Assembly (NCBI GenBank): GCA_037442065.1
Contig: JBBIQZ010000018.1
Span: 1-11,977 of the forward strand
Reading direction: 5' to 3'
DNA from: JBBIQZ01 sp037442065
GTDB lineage: Bacteria; Patescibacteriota; CPR2_A; CG2-30-33-46
Length of the DNA: 11,977 nucleotides
Shown here: positions 7,107 to 11,977 of the stretch, piece after piece
Numbering within the stretch: the stretch's first letter is position 1
Layout of the letters: the number at the start of each line of letters is the position of its first letter
Notes under the pieces: generated by a model
Database searches by the model: none
Told to the model about the DNA's origin: nothing
The model's input: the letters and a program-made list of their open reading frames with translations, nothing else
Position numbers and translations under genes: made by a program

Positions 7107-8471
7107 TTAAAACGCTTCTTTAAGTTTTTTTTCTAGGTTTTTAAACTTCATTTGGTCGGGTTTGAAATATAATTCCACCTGCCCGATTGGTCCATTTCGG
7201 TGTTTTTTAATAAGGATATCAGCTATAAATTTTCGTTCGGTATCAGGCTTGTAATAATCTTCTCGATAGATAAACATTACAACGTCGGCGTCTTGCTCTA
7301 TGGAGCCGGATTCCCGAAGGTCTGATAATTGAGGAATTTTATCCGGTCTTTGCTCTACAGCTCTGGATAATTGGGACAAAGCAATAACCGGAATATTTAG
7401 TTCTCTTGCCAAAGCCTTTAAAGAGCGGGAAATCTCAGAAATTTCTTGAACTCGACTGTCTGAATATCTACCTTCCATTAATTGAAGGTAATCAACCATT
7501 ATAAGTCCTAGACCGTGTTCGGCTTGAAGACGCCTGGCTTTGGTTCTAATCTCCATAACATTAGCCGATGCCGAGTCGTCGATAAACAAGGGGGCCTCTG
7601 ATAAAACGCCCATCGCATGACCTATTTTAGGAAAATCTTCATCAGAAAGATTGCCGGTTCTAAGTTTCCAAGAATCAACCCCGGCCTCGGAACACAAAAG
7701 CCGGTCAACAAGCTGCTCTTTAGACATTTCTAAGCTAAAAATACCAACCGGCGTTTCTTCTTTAGTTGCCACATTGGCGGCTATGTTTAATCCTAAAGAA
7801 GTTTTTCCCATTGAGGGTCTGCCGGCCAAAATAATAAGGTCAGAGTTTTGAAGTCCGGCTAAAATATTATCTAATTCACTAAAATGAGTTGGAATTCCTC
7901 TTAGCTTGCCTTTTTCTTTATGAAGCTCATCAATACGATCGAATGATTCCGATAAAATACTTTTTATTGGGATAAAATTTTGCCTAAAATGCTTTTGAGA
8001 AACGCTAAATAATTTTTGCTCGGCTTCGTCTAAAACAATATCTATGTCTTTCTTTTCGGCAAAGCCAAGATTTGTAATATCCATACTGGTATTTATTAAC
8101 CTTCTCAAAGTTGCTTTGCCGGCGACAATCTTTCCGTAATGAGTGACATGAGCAGCCGAAGGAACACTATTTACCAAGCTCGTTAAGTAAGTATTGCCGC
8201 CAATTTCTTCTAAAATTTTTTGTTCTTTTAGCTTTGACGCAAGAGTTACTAGATCAATGGGCGTTCGTTGCTCAAAAAGTGTTAGCATTGTTTCGTAAAT
8301 TTTGGCATTGGCATCCAAATAAAAATCGTCGGGATTTAAAAAATCGGCCACTTTTATAATAGCGTCTTTGTCTAAAAGCAAAGAGCCTAAAAGTGAGCTT
8401 TCGGCCTCGGTATCTTGAGGAGGAATTTTCTCCATACCATCTTGAAATTTTTGTATATTGTCTTTTTTCAT
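7107..8471 (-). CDS. dnaB: Replicative DNA helicase DnaB
   Basis: This hexameric 5'-3' helicase unwinds DNA at the replication fork. The N-terminal domain begins with PPQDTEAESSLLGSLLLD (17-34) and runs to about 165, followed by a linker. The RecA-like domain has Walker A GRPSMGKTS (217-225), Walker B region MVDYLQL (325-331), SQLSRAVE (366-373), DLRESGSIEQDADVV (384-398) and the arginine-finger region KHRNG (423-427). Length 454 aa is normal, and the motifs are uninterrupted, so there is no intein. The ATG overlaps the dnaX TGA by 4 bp, with a G-rich AGGTGGGG site just upstream inside dnaX, so the two replication proteins are probably made together. The gene ends in TAA 31 bp before the next coding frame opens, with no convincing terminator. 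Confidence 0.97.
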   Translation of the reverse strand: MKKDNIQKFQDGMEKIPPQDTEAESSLLGSLLLDKDAIIKVADFLNPDDFYLDANAKIYETMLTLFEQRTPIDLVTLASKLKEQKILEEIGGNTYLTSLVNSVPSAAHVTHYGKIVAGKATLRRLINTSMDITNLGFAEKKDIDIVLDEAEQKLFSVSQKHFRQNFIPIKSILSESFDRIDELHKEKGKLRGIPTHFSELDNILAGLQNSDLIILAGRPSMGKTSLGLNIAANVATKEETPVGIFSLEMSKEQLVDRLLCSEAGVDSWKLRTGNLSDEDFPKIGHAMGVLSEAPLFIDDSASANVMEIRTKARRLQAEHGLGLIMVDYLQLMEGRYSDSRVQEISEISRSLKALARELNIPVIALSQLSRAVEQRPDKIPQLSDLRESGSIEQDADVVMFIYREDYYKPDTERKFIADILIKKHRNGPIGQVELYFKPDQMKFKNLEKKLKEAF

Positions 8472-9985
8472 TCTATTATTTCCCCACCTAAAATATCGGC
8501 CGCATCTTCAATTACCGATTTCTCTTTTGCTTTTTTAGGATTTACAAAACAACGAATAGGAATAAATTTTCCGGTTACTTTTTTAATTACATCTTCTACA
8601 ATTCTTTTATTGGTTAAACTTTGAATTTTATCTTTGTGAAATGAAAAATCAAACCCTAAGAGCAAAGTGTTATTTTCAATCCTTTCTGGCTTGGCGGTTT
8701 TTAGGCAAACAGATAAGGAATGATTATAAGATTTTAACTCTTCTACAATTTTTTGCCAATTATTTTTTACACTTGAAAGAATATCGGAGTTTTCTTTAGA
8801 AAGCCTTATTTCTTTTGGAGAGCCCCCTGTTTCCCGTTTTTCTGGTTCTAAAACTTTGGCAGCTGGCTCTTCTTTTTCTGGTTTAGTCTCCAGTTCTGGC
8901 TTTTTCTCTTCTTCTCCAATTTCCAAGATTGCTAATTCTAACGGAAGCTGCAAAGGAGTAGAAAATTTAGTTTTTTGTTTAGCATCACTTAAAATTTCAA
9001 TTGATTTTGCAAGTTTAGAAACTTCAGCTTTTAAAGCTAGTTCCTTTAAGTCTTTAAGCTCGTTTTCTTCGTAATTTAAAAAAGTTTCCAAGCCACCTAT
9101 TTTTAAAAATAATAAATCCCTTGTTTTTTCTATTAAGGTATCAATTAACAAATTTATATCTATTCCTTCTTCTAAAACTTCGTTTATAATTCTAAAAGAT
9201 TCCCCAGTTTCGCCCAAAACCATTTTTTTAAGCAAATCTTTAACGATTTTTATGTTGGCAAGCCCTAAAATACTTTCTACCAGCTCGCTTTCTACGGTCT
9301 TGTTGCCAAAAGAAGAAACTTGGTCTAAGATGTTTACCGCATCACGCATTGCACCCTCGGAGTAAGAGGCTATCACCCTTAAAGTTTCTTTAGAAGCTTT
9401 GATCTTTTCTTCTTTTACGATTTTTTCTAACTCTTCAATAATTTGTGAGAGAGAAAGCTTGGAAAAGTTAAATCTTTGACAACGCGATAAAACAGTTGCT
9501 GGAATTTTAGAGACCTCGGTTGTAGCTAAAATAAATATTGCGTGAGCTGGCGGTTCTTCTAAAGTTTTTAAAAGCGCATTAAAAGCCTCTTTAGTAAGCA
9601 TATGGACTTCGTCAATAATAAAAACTTTAAACTTACTTGAATGAGGAGTAAATTTTATTTTTTCGCGCAACTCCCTTATTTCATCAATGCCTCGATTGGA
9701 GGCGCCGTCTATTTCAATTAAATCTAAAGATTTGCCCTCGGTTATTTCTTTACAAGTTGAACAGTTGTTGCAAGGCTCGCCATTTTTTGGCTTTAGACAA
9801 TTTACTGCTTTAGCCAAGATTCTGGCGATAGTTGTTTTGCCTACGCCTCTTGGGCCGGTAAATAAATAAGCATGAGCGATTCGGTTGCTTAAAAGGGCAT
9901 TAATAAGTGTTGTTTTTATATGATTTTGCCCCACAACCTCTTCGAAATTCTGCGGCCGCCACTTTCTGTATAGAGATAAAGACAT
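8468..9985 (-). CDS. dnaX: DNA polymerase III gamma/tau (clamp loader) subunit
   Basis: This AAA+ ATPase subunit of the clamp loader loads the sliding clamp onto primed DNA and, as tau, organises the replisome. The start MSLSLYRKWRPQNFEEVVGQ is classic. Walker A GPRGVGKTT is at 44-52, a zinc-binding Cys set at C63, C72, C75 and C78, Walker B/DEVH at 125-128, and the arginine-finger SRC at 167-169. Domain III ends near residue 355 in the usual LPLELAILEI stretch. A Glu/Lys/Pro-rich linker (about 357-395) follows. The C-terminal part (about 400-480) has the W..I...L and LLLGFDFSFHKDKI pattern common in Gram-positive-like DnaX. At 505 aa it is a tau-length product. Start ATG 9985 has a strong AGGAGG site. 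The TGA stop overlaps the dnaB start (ATGA, 8468-8471), which suggests translational coupling. A possible -1 slippery site lies at codons 360-362. Confidence 0.97.
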   Translation of the reverse strand: MSLSLYRKWRPQNFEEVVGQNHIKTTLINALLSNRIAHAYLFTGPRGVGKTTIARILAKAVNCLKPKNGEPCNNCSTCKEITEGKSLDLIEIDGASNRGIDEIRELREKIKFTPHSSKFKVFIIDEVHMLTKEAFNALLKTLEEPPAHAIFILATTEVSKIPATVLSRCQRFNFSKLSLSQIIEELEKIVKEEKIKASKETLRVIASYSEGAMRDAVNILDQVSSFGNKTVESELVESILGLANIKIVKDLLKKMVLGETGESFRIINEVLEEGIDINLLIDTLIEKTRDLLFLKIGGLETFLNYEENELKDLKELALKAEVSKLAKSIEILSDAKQKTKFSTPLQLPLELAILEIGEEEKKPELETKPEKEEPAAKVLEPEKRETGGSPKEIRLSKENSDILSSVKNNWQKIVEELKSYNHSLSVCLKTAKPERIENNTLLLGFDFSFHKDKIQSLTNKRIVEDVIKKVTGKFIPIRCFVNPKKAKEKSVIEDAADILGGEIIE

Positions 9986-9994
9986 TTAGTTTCG

Positions 9995-10000
9995 CCTCCT
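9995..10000 (-). promoter_or_regulatory. Strong Shine-Dalgarno site of dnaX
   Basis: AGGAGG on the minus strand lies 9 nt before the ATG at 9985. It fixes the dnaX start and is the best ribosome binding site in the window. Confidence 0.75.
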
Positions 10001-10008
10001 ATACTTGG

Positions 10009-10037
10009 ATTATAATAAAAAAACAGCCTGCTTTAAA
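10009..10037 (-). promoter_or_regulatory. Sigma70-like promoter for dnaX-dnaB
   Basis: On the minus strand, TTTAAA (10032-10037, 4 of 6 matches to the -35 consensus) is followed after 17 bp by a perfect TATAAT (10009-10014). Transcription would start near 10002, only about 16 nt before the dnaX ATG, so the leader holds little more than the ribosome binding site. Confidence 0.6.
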
Positions 10038-10061
10038 GGATTAAAATCAAGCTATTTATCC

Positions 10062-10088
10062 CCAAAATATCAACAAGCAATATTTTGG
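10062..10088. repeat. Perfect 9-bp AT-rich inverted repeat upstream of dnaX
   Basis: CCAAAATAT (10062-10070) and ATATTTTGG (10080-10088) are exact reverse complements around a 9-nt loop. On the plus strand the stem is followed by a T-rich tract, but no plus-strand gene needs a terminator. On the minus strand it follows the 10166-10702 gene without a T-run. It could be a weak 3' end or mRNA-protecting hairpin for that gene, or a protein-binding site 24 bp upstream of the dnaX -35 box. Confidence 0.45.
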
Positions 10089-10099
10089 TTTATTTTTCT

Positions 10100-10180
10100 G
10101 GTTTTACCCCGTTAGAAACCACTCTGCCAAAGGCGCAGCTTCGGCCGCCTCTAAACGATCTACTTCTAACGGGGTTTTAC
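10100..10180. repeat. Palindromic element with nested stems, overlapping the stop codon of the 10166-10702 gene
   Basis: A perfect 12-bp inverted repeat, ACCCCGTTAGAA (10106-10117) and TTCTAACGGGGT (10164-10175), encloses a central hairpin: AGGCG/CGCCT (10131-10135, 10146-10150) plus GC/GC around a TTCG loop (10140-10143). The two flanks between outer and inner stems are each 13 nt, so the core is symmetrical (12+13+20+13+12). The outer ends also carry a direct repeat, GGTTTTAC, at 10100-10107 and 10173-10180. The gene codons V175-K176-P177-R178 and TAG fall exactly inside its right end. No T-run follows the stem on the minus strand, so it does not look like an ordinary intrinsic terminator for that transcript. 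It is distinctly more GC-rich than its setting. A dispersed palindromic repeat is the best reading; only one copy was noticed in the window. Confidence 0.7.
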
Positions 10181-10702
10181 GATTATATTTTCTATCGCTC
10201 CCCATTCCGAGTCTTCTTTTTCGGGAACCAAAAGTGTTATTTCATCTTTAGGCTTAGCTTTAAAATAAGTAACCGAAGCAGTTAAAACATTAAAGGGTTT
10301 GCCGTTAGCTAAAACCTTAAAATTACCCTCATCTTCAATTAAGGTTCCAACGATCCGTTTTCTTTCTATTAATTCAATTTGTTTAAAAATAAAAGAGCCG
10401 TCATCTAGGATAGTAAGTTTAAGCTTATCGCCGGGAATTAGCTTTGATTTTGAGGCGTAATTGGGTTGAACCGGATATTTATGGCCGTCCGGACAGATCA
10501 TATTTTGGCCATCAAAAATACCCTCAACAACTTTTCCTTGAGGGTCTATGTTAAGATTTTTTGCTTTTTCCTTAAGGTTTTTTTGTGTTGATTTTGATTT
10601 TGTTCCGCCCAGTTCAGCTACAATTTGTTTGGCGGATAGAATGCTGTTTTCGGCGCTTTCTATAATCTGTTTTAAAAGCGCAAGCTTTTTTAAATCTGCC
10701 AT
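10166..10702 (-). CDS. Unnamed 178-aa protein with two similar tandem beta-rich units
   Basis: I do not recognise a named family; the sequence has the feel of a conserved CPR hypothetical protein, which is recollection only. Residues 1-33 form a hydrophobic/charged helix (LKKLALLKQIIESAENSILS), followed by a Lys-rich linker at 34-56. Two beta-rich units follow, roughly 57-99 and 116-160. Both have a VV/IV start, then DGHKYPV or NGKPFNV, then a K, then PGDKLKLTI or PKDEITLLV, so the protein probably arose by internal duplication. There is no signal peptide, membrane segment or clear catalytic motif; a single Cys (C70) argues against a zinc site. Small barrel units after a basic helix would suit a nucleic-acid- or ribosome-associated protein, but that is a guess. 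Translation starts at ATG 10702 behind a GAGGT site 8 nt upstream. It has its own promoter. Its last four codons and TAG stop lie inside a palindromic repeat. Confidence 0.82.
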   Translation of the reverse strand: MADLKKLALLKQIIESAENSILSAKQIVAELGGTKSKSTQKNLKEKAKNLNIDPQGKVVEGIFDGQNMICPDGHKYPVQPNYASKSKLIPGDKLKLTILDDGSFIFKQIELIERKRIVGTLIEDEGNFKVLANGKPFNVLTASVTYFKAKPKDEITLLVPEKEDSEWGAIENIIVKPR

Positions 10703-10710
10703 TTGTTCTT

Positions 10711-10755
10711 ACCTCGAGGTCTCGAAATATCTATCTCTTTGTCGAGGCCGAGACC
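10711..10755 (-). promoter_or_regulatory. Structured 5' leader with alternative stems, one of which covers the ribosome binding site
   Basis: On the minus strand this reads GGTCTCGGCCTCGA, a 17-nt A/T-rich spacer, then CGAGACCTCGAGGT, ending 8 nt before the ATG at 10702. GGTCTCG (10749-10755) can pair with CGAGACC (10718-10724). CCTCGA (10742-10747) can instead pair with TCGAGG (10712-10717). The two pairings cross, so they are alternatives or a pseudoknot. The Shine-Dalgarno-like GAGGT (10711-10715) lies in the second pairing and would be hidden by it, while the first leaves it free. The segment is clearly more GC-rich than its surroundings. ACCTCGAGGT (10711-10720) is also a perfect 10-bp palindrome. 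A regulatory role is inferred; the complementarity is seen directly. It could instead be a DNA-level binding site or a dispersed repeat. Confidence 0.5.
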
Positions 10756-10822
10756 CCTTAGTTAAATTTTTTAAGTGAGGAGTTGTTCTTTATTTTTTTA
10801 TTAATTTTTGTTTTCGCTTGCC

Positions 10823-10851
10823 AGCCTATCAAAATTAATAGGTTTTGTCAA
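10823..10851 (-). promoter_or_regulatory. Sigma70-like promoter for the 10166-10702 gene
   Basis: Read on the minus strand, a perfect -35 box TTGACA (10846-10851) is followed after exactly 17 bp by TAGGCT (10823-10828), which keeps the key T, A and final T of a -10 box. Transcription would start near 10816, giving a leader of about 110 nt before the ATG at 10702. The spacer contains an inverted repeat, CCTAT/ATAGG (10825-10842), that overlaps the -10 box and could be an operator. The -10 match is only partial, so this is a good but unproven call. Confidence 0.5.
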
Positions 10852-10922
10852 TGTTTCCCCTACAAAAACTTGGATCTAAAATACCCTCTGGATTTTCTTT
10901 AAAATCTTTTGAACTGATCAAA

Positions 10923-11977
10923 TTAGCTAAACTTCTTTATAAAAGTCTTTGCAAAGCTCAAAAACTTCCCTTTTTCTATCGCTTTTCTGGAATTTATCAT
11001 TAGCTGGTTTACAAAATATAAATTATGGAGCGTGGTTAGCCTAATTCCTAAAACTTCTTTTTCTTTTAAAAGATGACGGATATAAGCACGAGAATAATTT
11101 TTGCAAGCCGGGCAAGTGCATTCATCAATAGGTTTAGAGTCGCTTTTGAATTTAGCCAATGTTAAGTCTATTCGCCCTCTTAAAGTCCAGCAAGCGCCGT
11201 TTCTAGCCATTCTGGTGGGCGTAACGCAATCAAACATATCAACTCCCTGTTCTATTGCAAATAACAAGTCTTCCGGCTCTCCTACGCCCATTAAATAGCG
11301 GGGTTTATTTTCTGGAATTAAAGGCAGAGTTGCTTCCAAAGCTTTTCTTTGTTTTAATTTTGACTCTCCGGCATTTGCCACTCCTCCGATAGAGAACCCG
11401 TCTACGGGAAAGTTGGACAAAAAATCAAACGATTCTTTCCTTAAATCTTTATGTGTTCCACCCTGAATAATAGCAAACAAAGCCTGGTTTTCATTGGATT
11501 TCCTCTTAAAATGATTCCAAGCGCTTTTAAACCATTCATTTGTTAATTGAACGGCTCTTTTAATTTCTTTTTTGGAGGCATTTGCTGAAGGACAATAATC
11601 TAAAGGCATCATAATATTCGAGCCTAAAGCCATTTGAATATCAATAACTTTTTCAGGCGTAAAAAAATGCTTTGAGCCGTCTAAGTGTGATCTAAACTCT
11701 ACTCCATCCCTTTTTATTTTTACCAAACTTTTTTTAGTTTTAGAGCCTTCACCTAAGCTAAAAACTTGATATCCGCCCGAATCGGTTAAAATAGCCTTTT
11801 TCCAGTTCATAAATTTATGCAAACCGCCTAGTTTTTTGATAATTCTTATTCCCGGCCGCAAATATAAATGATAAGCATTAGCTAAAATAAGCTCAAAATC
11901 TAATTCTTCCAATTCTTCAGATGAAGCGGTTTTTACAGAAGCTGAAGTTCCGCAAGGCATAAAAACCGGTGTTTCTA
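10923..11977 (-). CDS. tgt: tRNA-guanine transglycosylase (TGT), 5' end cut off by the window edge
   Basis: This enzyme exchanges the guanine at the wobble position of GUN-anticodon tRNAs for a queuine precursor (preQ1 in bacteria). The reading frame stays open to the window edge, and the residues before the first visible ATG (ETPVF before MPCGT at 11960) match the family, so that ATG is internal and the true start lies beyond 11977. Counting from that Met, the active-site DSGGYQ is at 60-65, and the nucleophile region MFDCVTPTR at 242-250 contains the second catalytic Asp, D244. The zinc site is CxCxxC at 281-286 plus the His of LHNLYF at 311-316. RYLMGVGEPEDL (221-232) is also typical. The C-terminus is complete and ends with TAA. 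A 220-bp gap with its own promoter separates it from the next gene. Identity is very secure. Whether the organism has a source of preQ1 or queuine cannot be seen here. Confidence 0.95.
   Translation of the reverse strand, partial: ETPVFMPCGTSASVKTASSEELEELDFELILANAYHLYLRPGIRIIKKLGGLHKFMNWKKAILTDSGGYQVFSLGEGSKTKKSLVKIKRDGVEFRSHLDGSKHFFTPEKVIDIQMALGSNIMMPLDYCPSANASKKEIKRAVQLTNEWFKSAWNHFKRKSNENQALFAIIQGGTHKDLRKESFDFLSNFPVDGFSIGGVANAGESKLKQRKALEATLPLIPENKPRYLMGVGEPEDLLFAIEQGVDMFDCVTPTRMARNGACWTLRGRIDLTLAKFKSDSKPIDECTCPACKNYSRAYIRHLLKEKEVLGIRLTTLHNLYFVNQLMINSRKAIEKGKFLSFAKTFIKKFS

Noticed and set aside
7107..8471. Intein in dnaB, a common insertion site.
   Set aside because: Walker A and the later helicase motifs are contiguous and the length is normal.
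983..9985. Defence system, prophage or transposon hidden in the window.
   Set aside because: All long frames are assigned to housekeeping or glycosylation families; no nuclease, integrase, transposase or toxin-antitoxin pair is seen.
10106..10175. Possible tRNA or tRNA-like gene, since the minus strand holds a D-arm-like GGCAGAGTGGT.
   Set aside because: No anticodon stem, T-arm with GTTCRANNC, or 7-bp acceptor stem in the right spacing; the pairing is fully explained by nested palindromes.
10062..10175. Intrinsic terminator for the unnamed gene on the minus strand.
   Set aside because: Neither the 12-bp palindrome nor the 9-bp AT-rich stem is followed by a T-run in the direction of transcription.
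10085..10285. Plus-strand open frame containing SGFTPLE and LLTGF.
   Set aside because: It runs antisense through the 3' end of the unnamed gene, has a TTG start with no ribosome binding site and ends in non-protein-like sequence. The prepilin-like string is discussed as a property of the repeat, not as a gene.
10548..10778. Plus-strand open frame leaving the 5' end of the unnamed gene through the leader element.
   Set aside because: It is antisense to a well-supported gene and has no initiation signals or recognisable domain.
35..11977. Alternative genetic code (UGA as Gly or Trp), as in some CPR lineages.
   Set aside because: UGA ends dnaX at the expected place, overlapping the dnaB start, and no gene needs UGA read-through.

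Overview
The window is AT-rich and densely packed, with every convincing gene on the minus strand, so transcription runs from high to low coordinates. It looks like a reduced bacterial genome, most likely a member of the Candidate Phyla Radiation (Patescibacteria). This placement is an inference from the AT-rich coding, the tiny gaps, the conserved unnamed protein at 10166-10702 and the style of the peptidyl-prolyl isomerase and membrane glycosyltransferases; no marker fixes the phylum. The standard genetic code fits: dnaX ends at a TGA that overlaps the dnaB start, and no long gene contains an internal TGA.

Layout in transcription order. (1) tgt (10923 to beyond 11977), a tRNA-guanine transglycosylase whose first codons lie outside the window. 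(2) A 220-bp gap with a sigma70-type promoter and a roughly 110-nt leader containing a striking set of mutually exclusive complementary arms (10711-10755). (3) An unnamed 178-aa protein built from two similar tandem beta-rich units (10166-10702); its last codons and stop lie inside a palindromic element (10100-10180). (4) A 180-bp gap with that element, an AT-rich perfect inverted repeat and a good promoter. (5) dnaX and dnaB (9985-7107), overlapping by ATGA: clamp-loader gamma/tau subunit and replicative helicase. (6) A new promoter just before a four-gene glycosylation cassette (7043-2521): GtrA-type membrane protein, polyprenyl-phosphate-type GT2 glycosyltransferase, and two different polytopic GT-C/PMT-like glycosyltransferases. 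(7) With no gap for a promoter, ybaB, a left-handed beta-helix acyltransferase-like protein, and recR (2508-983). (8) A separate promoter and a membrane-anchored parvulin-type peptidyl-prolyl isomerase (904-35).

Functionally, the window combines replication and recombination genes (dnaX, dnaB, ybaB, recR) with an envelope glycosylation cassette. The GT2 enzyme would charge a polyprenyl phosphate, GtrA would help the lipid-linked sugar cross the membrane, and the GT-C enzymes would transfer the sugar to an extracytoplasmic acceptor. The often-seen dnaX-ybaB-recR neighbourhood is present but split by about 6 kb of dnaB plus glycosylation genes. The most unusual material lies around the unnamed gene at 10166-10702: two unrelated, structured, relatively GC-rich elements touch it, one carrying its ribosome binding site and the other its stop codon. 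No tRNA, rRNA, CRISPR array, transposase or gene-free stretch longer than 300 bases was seen.
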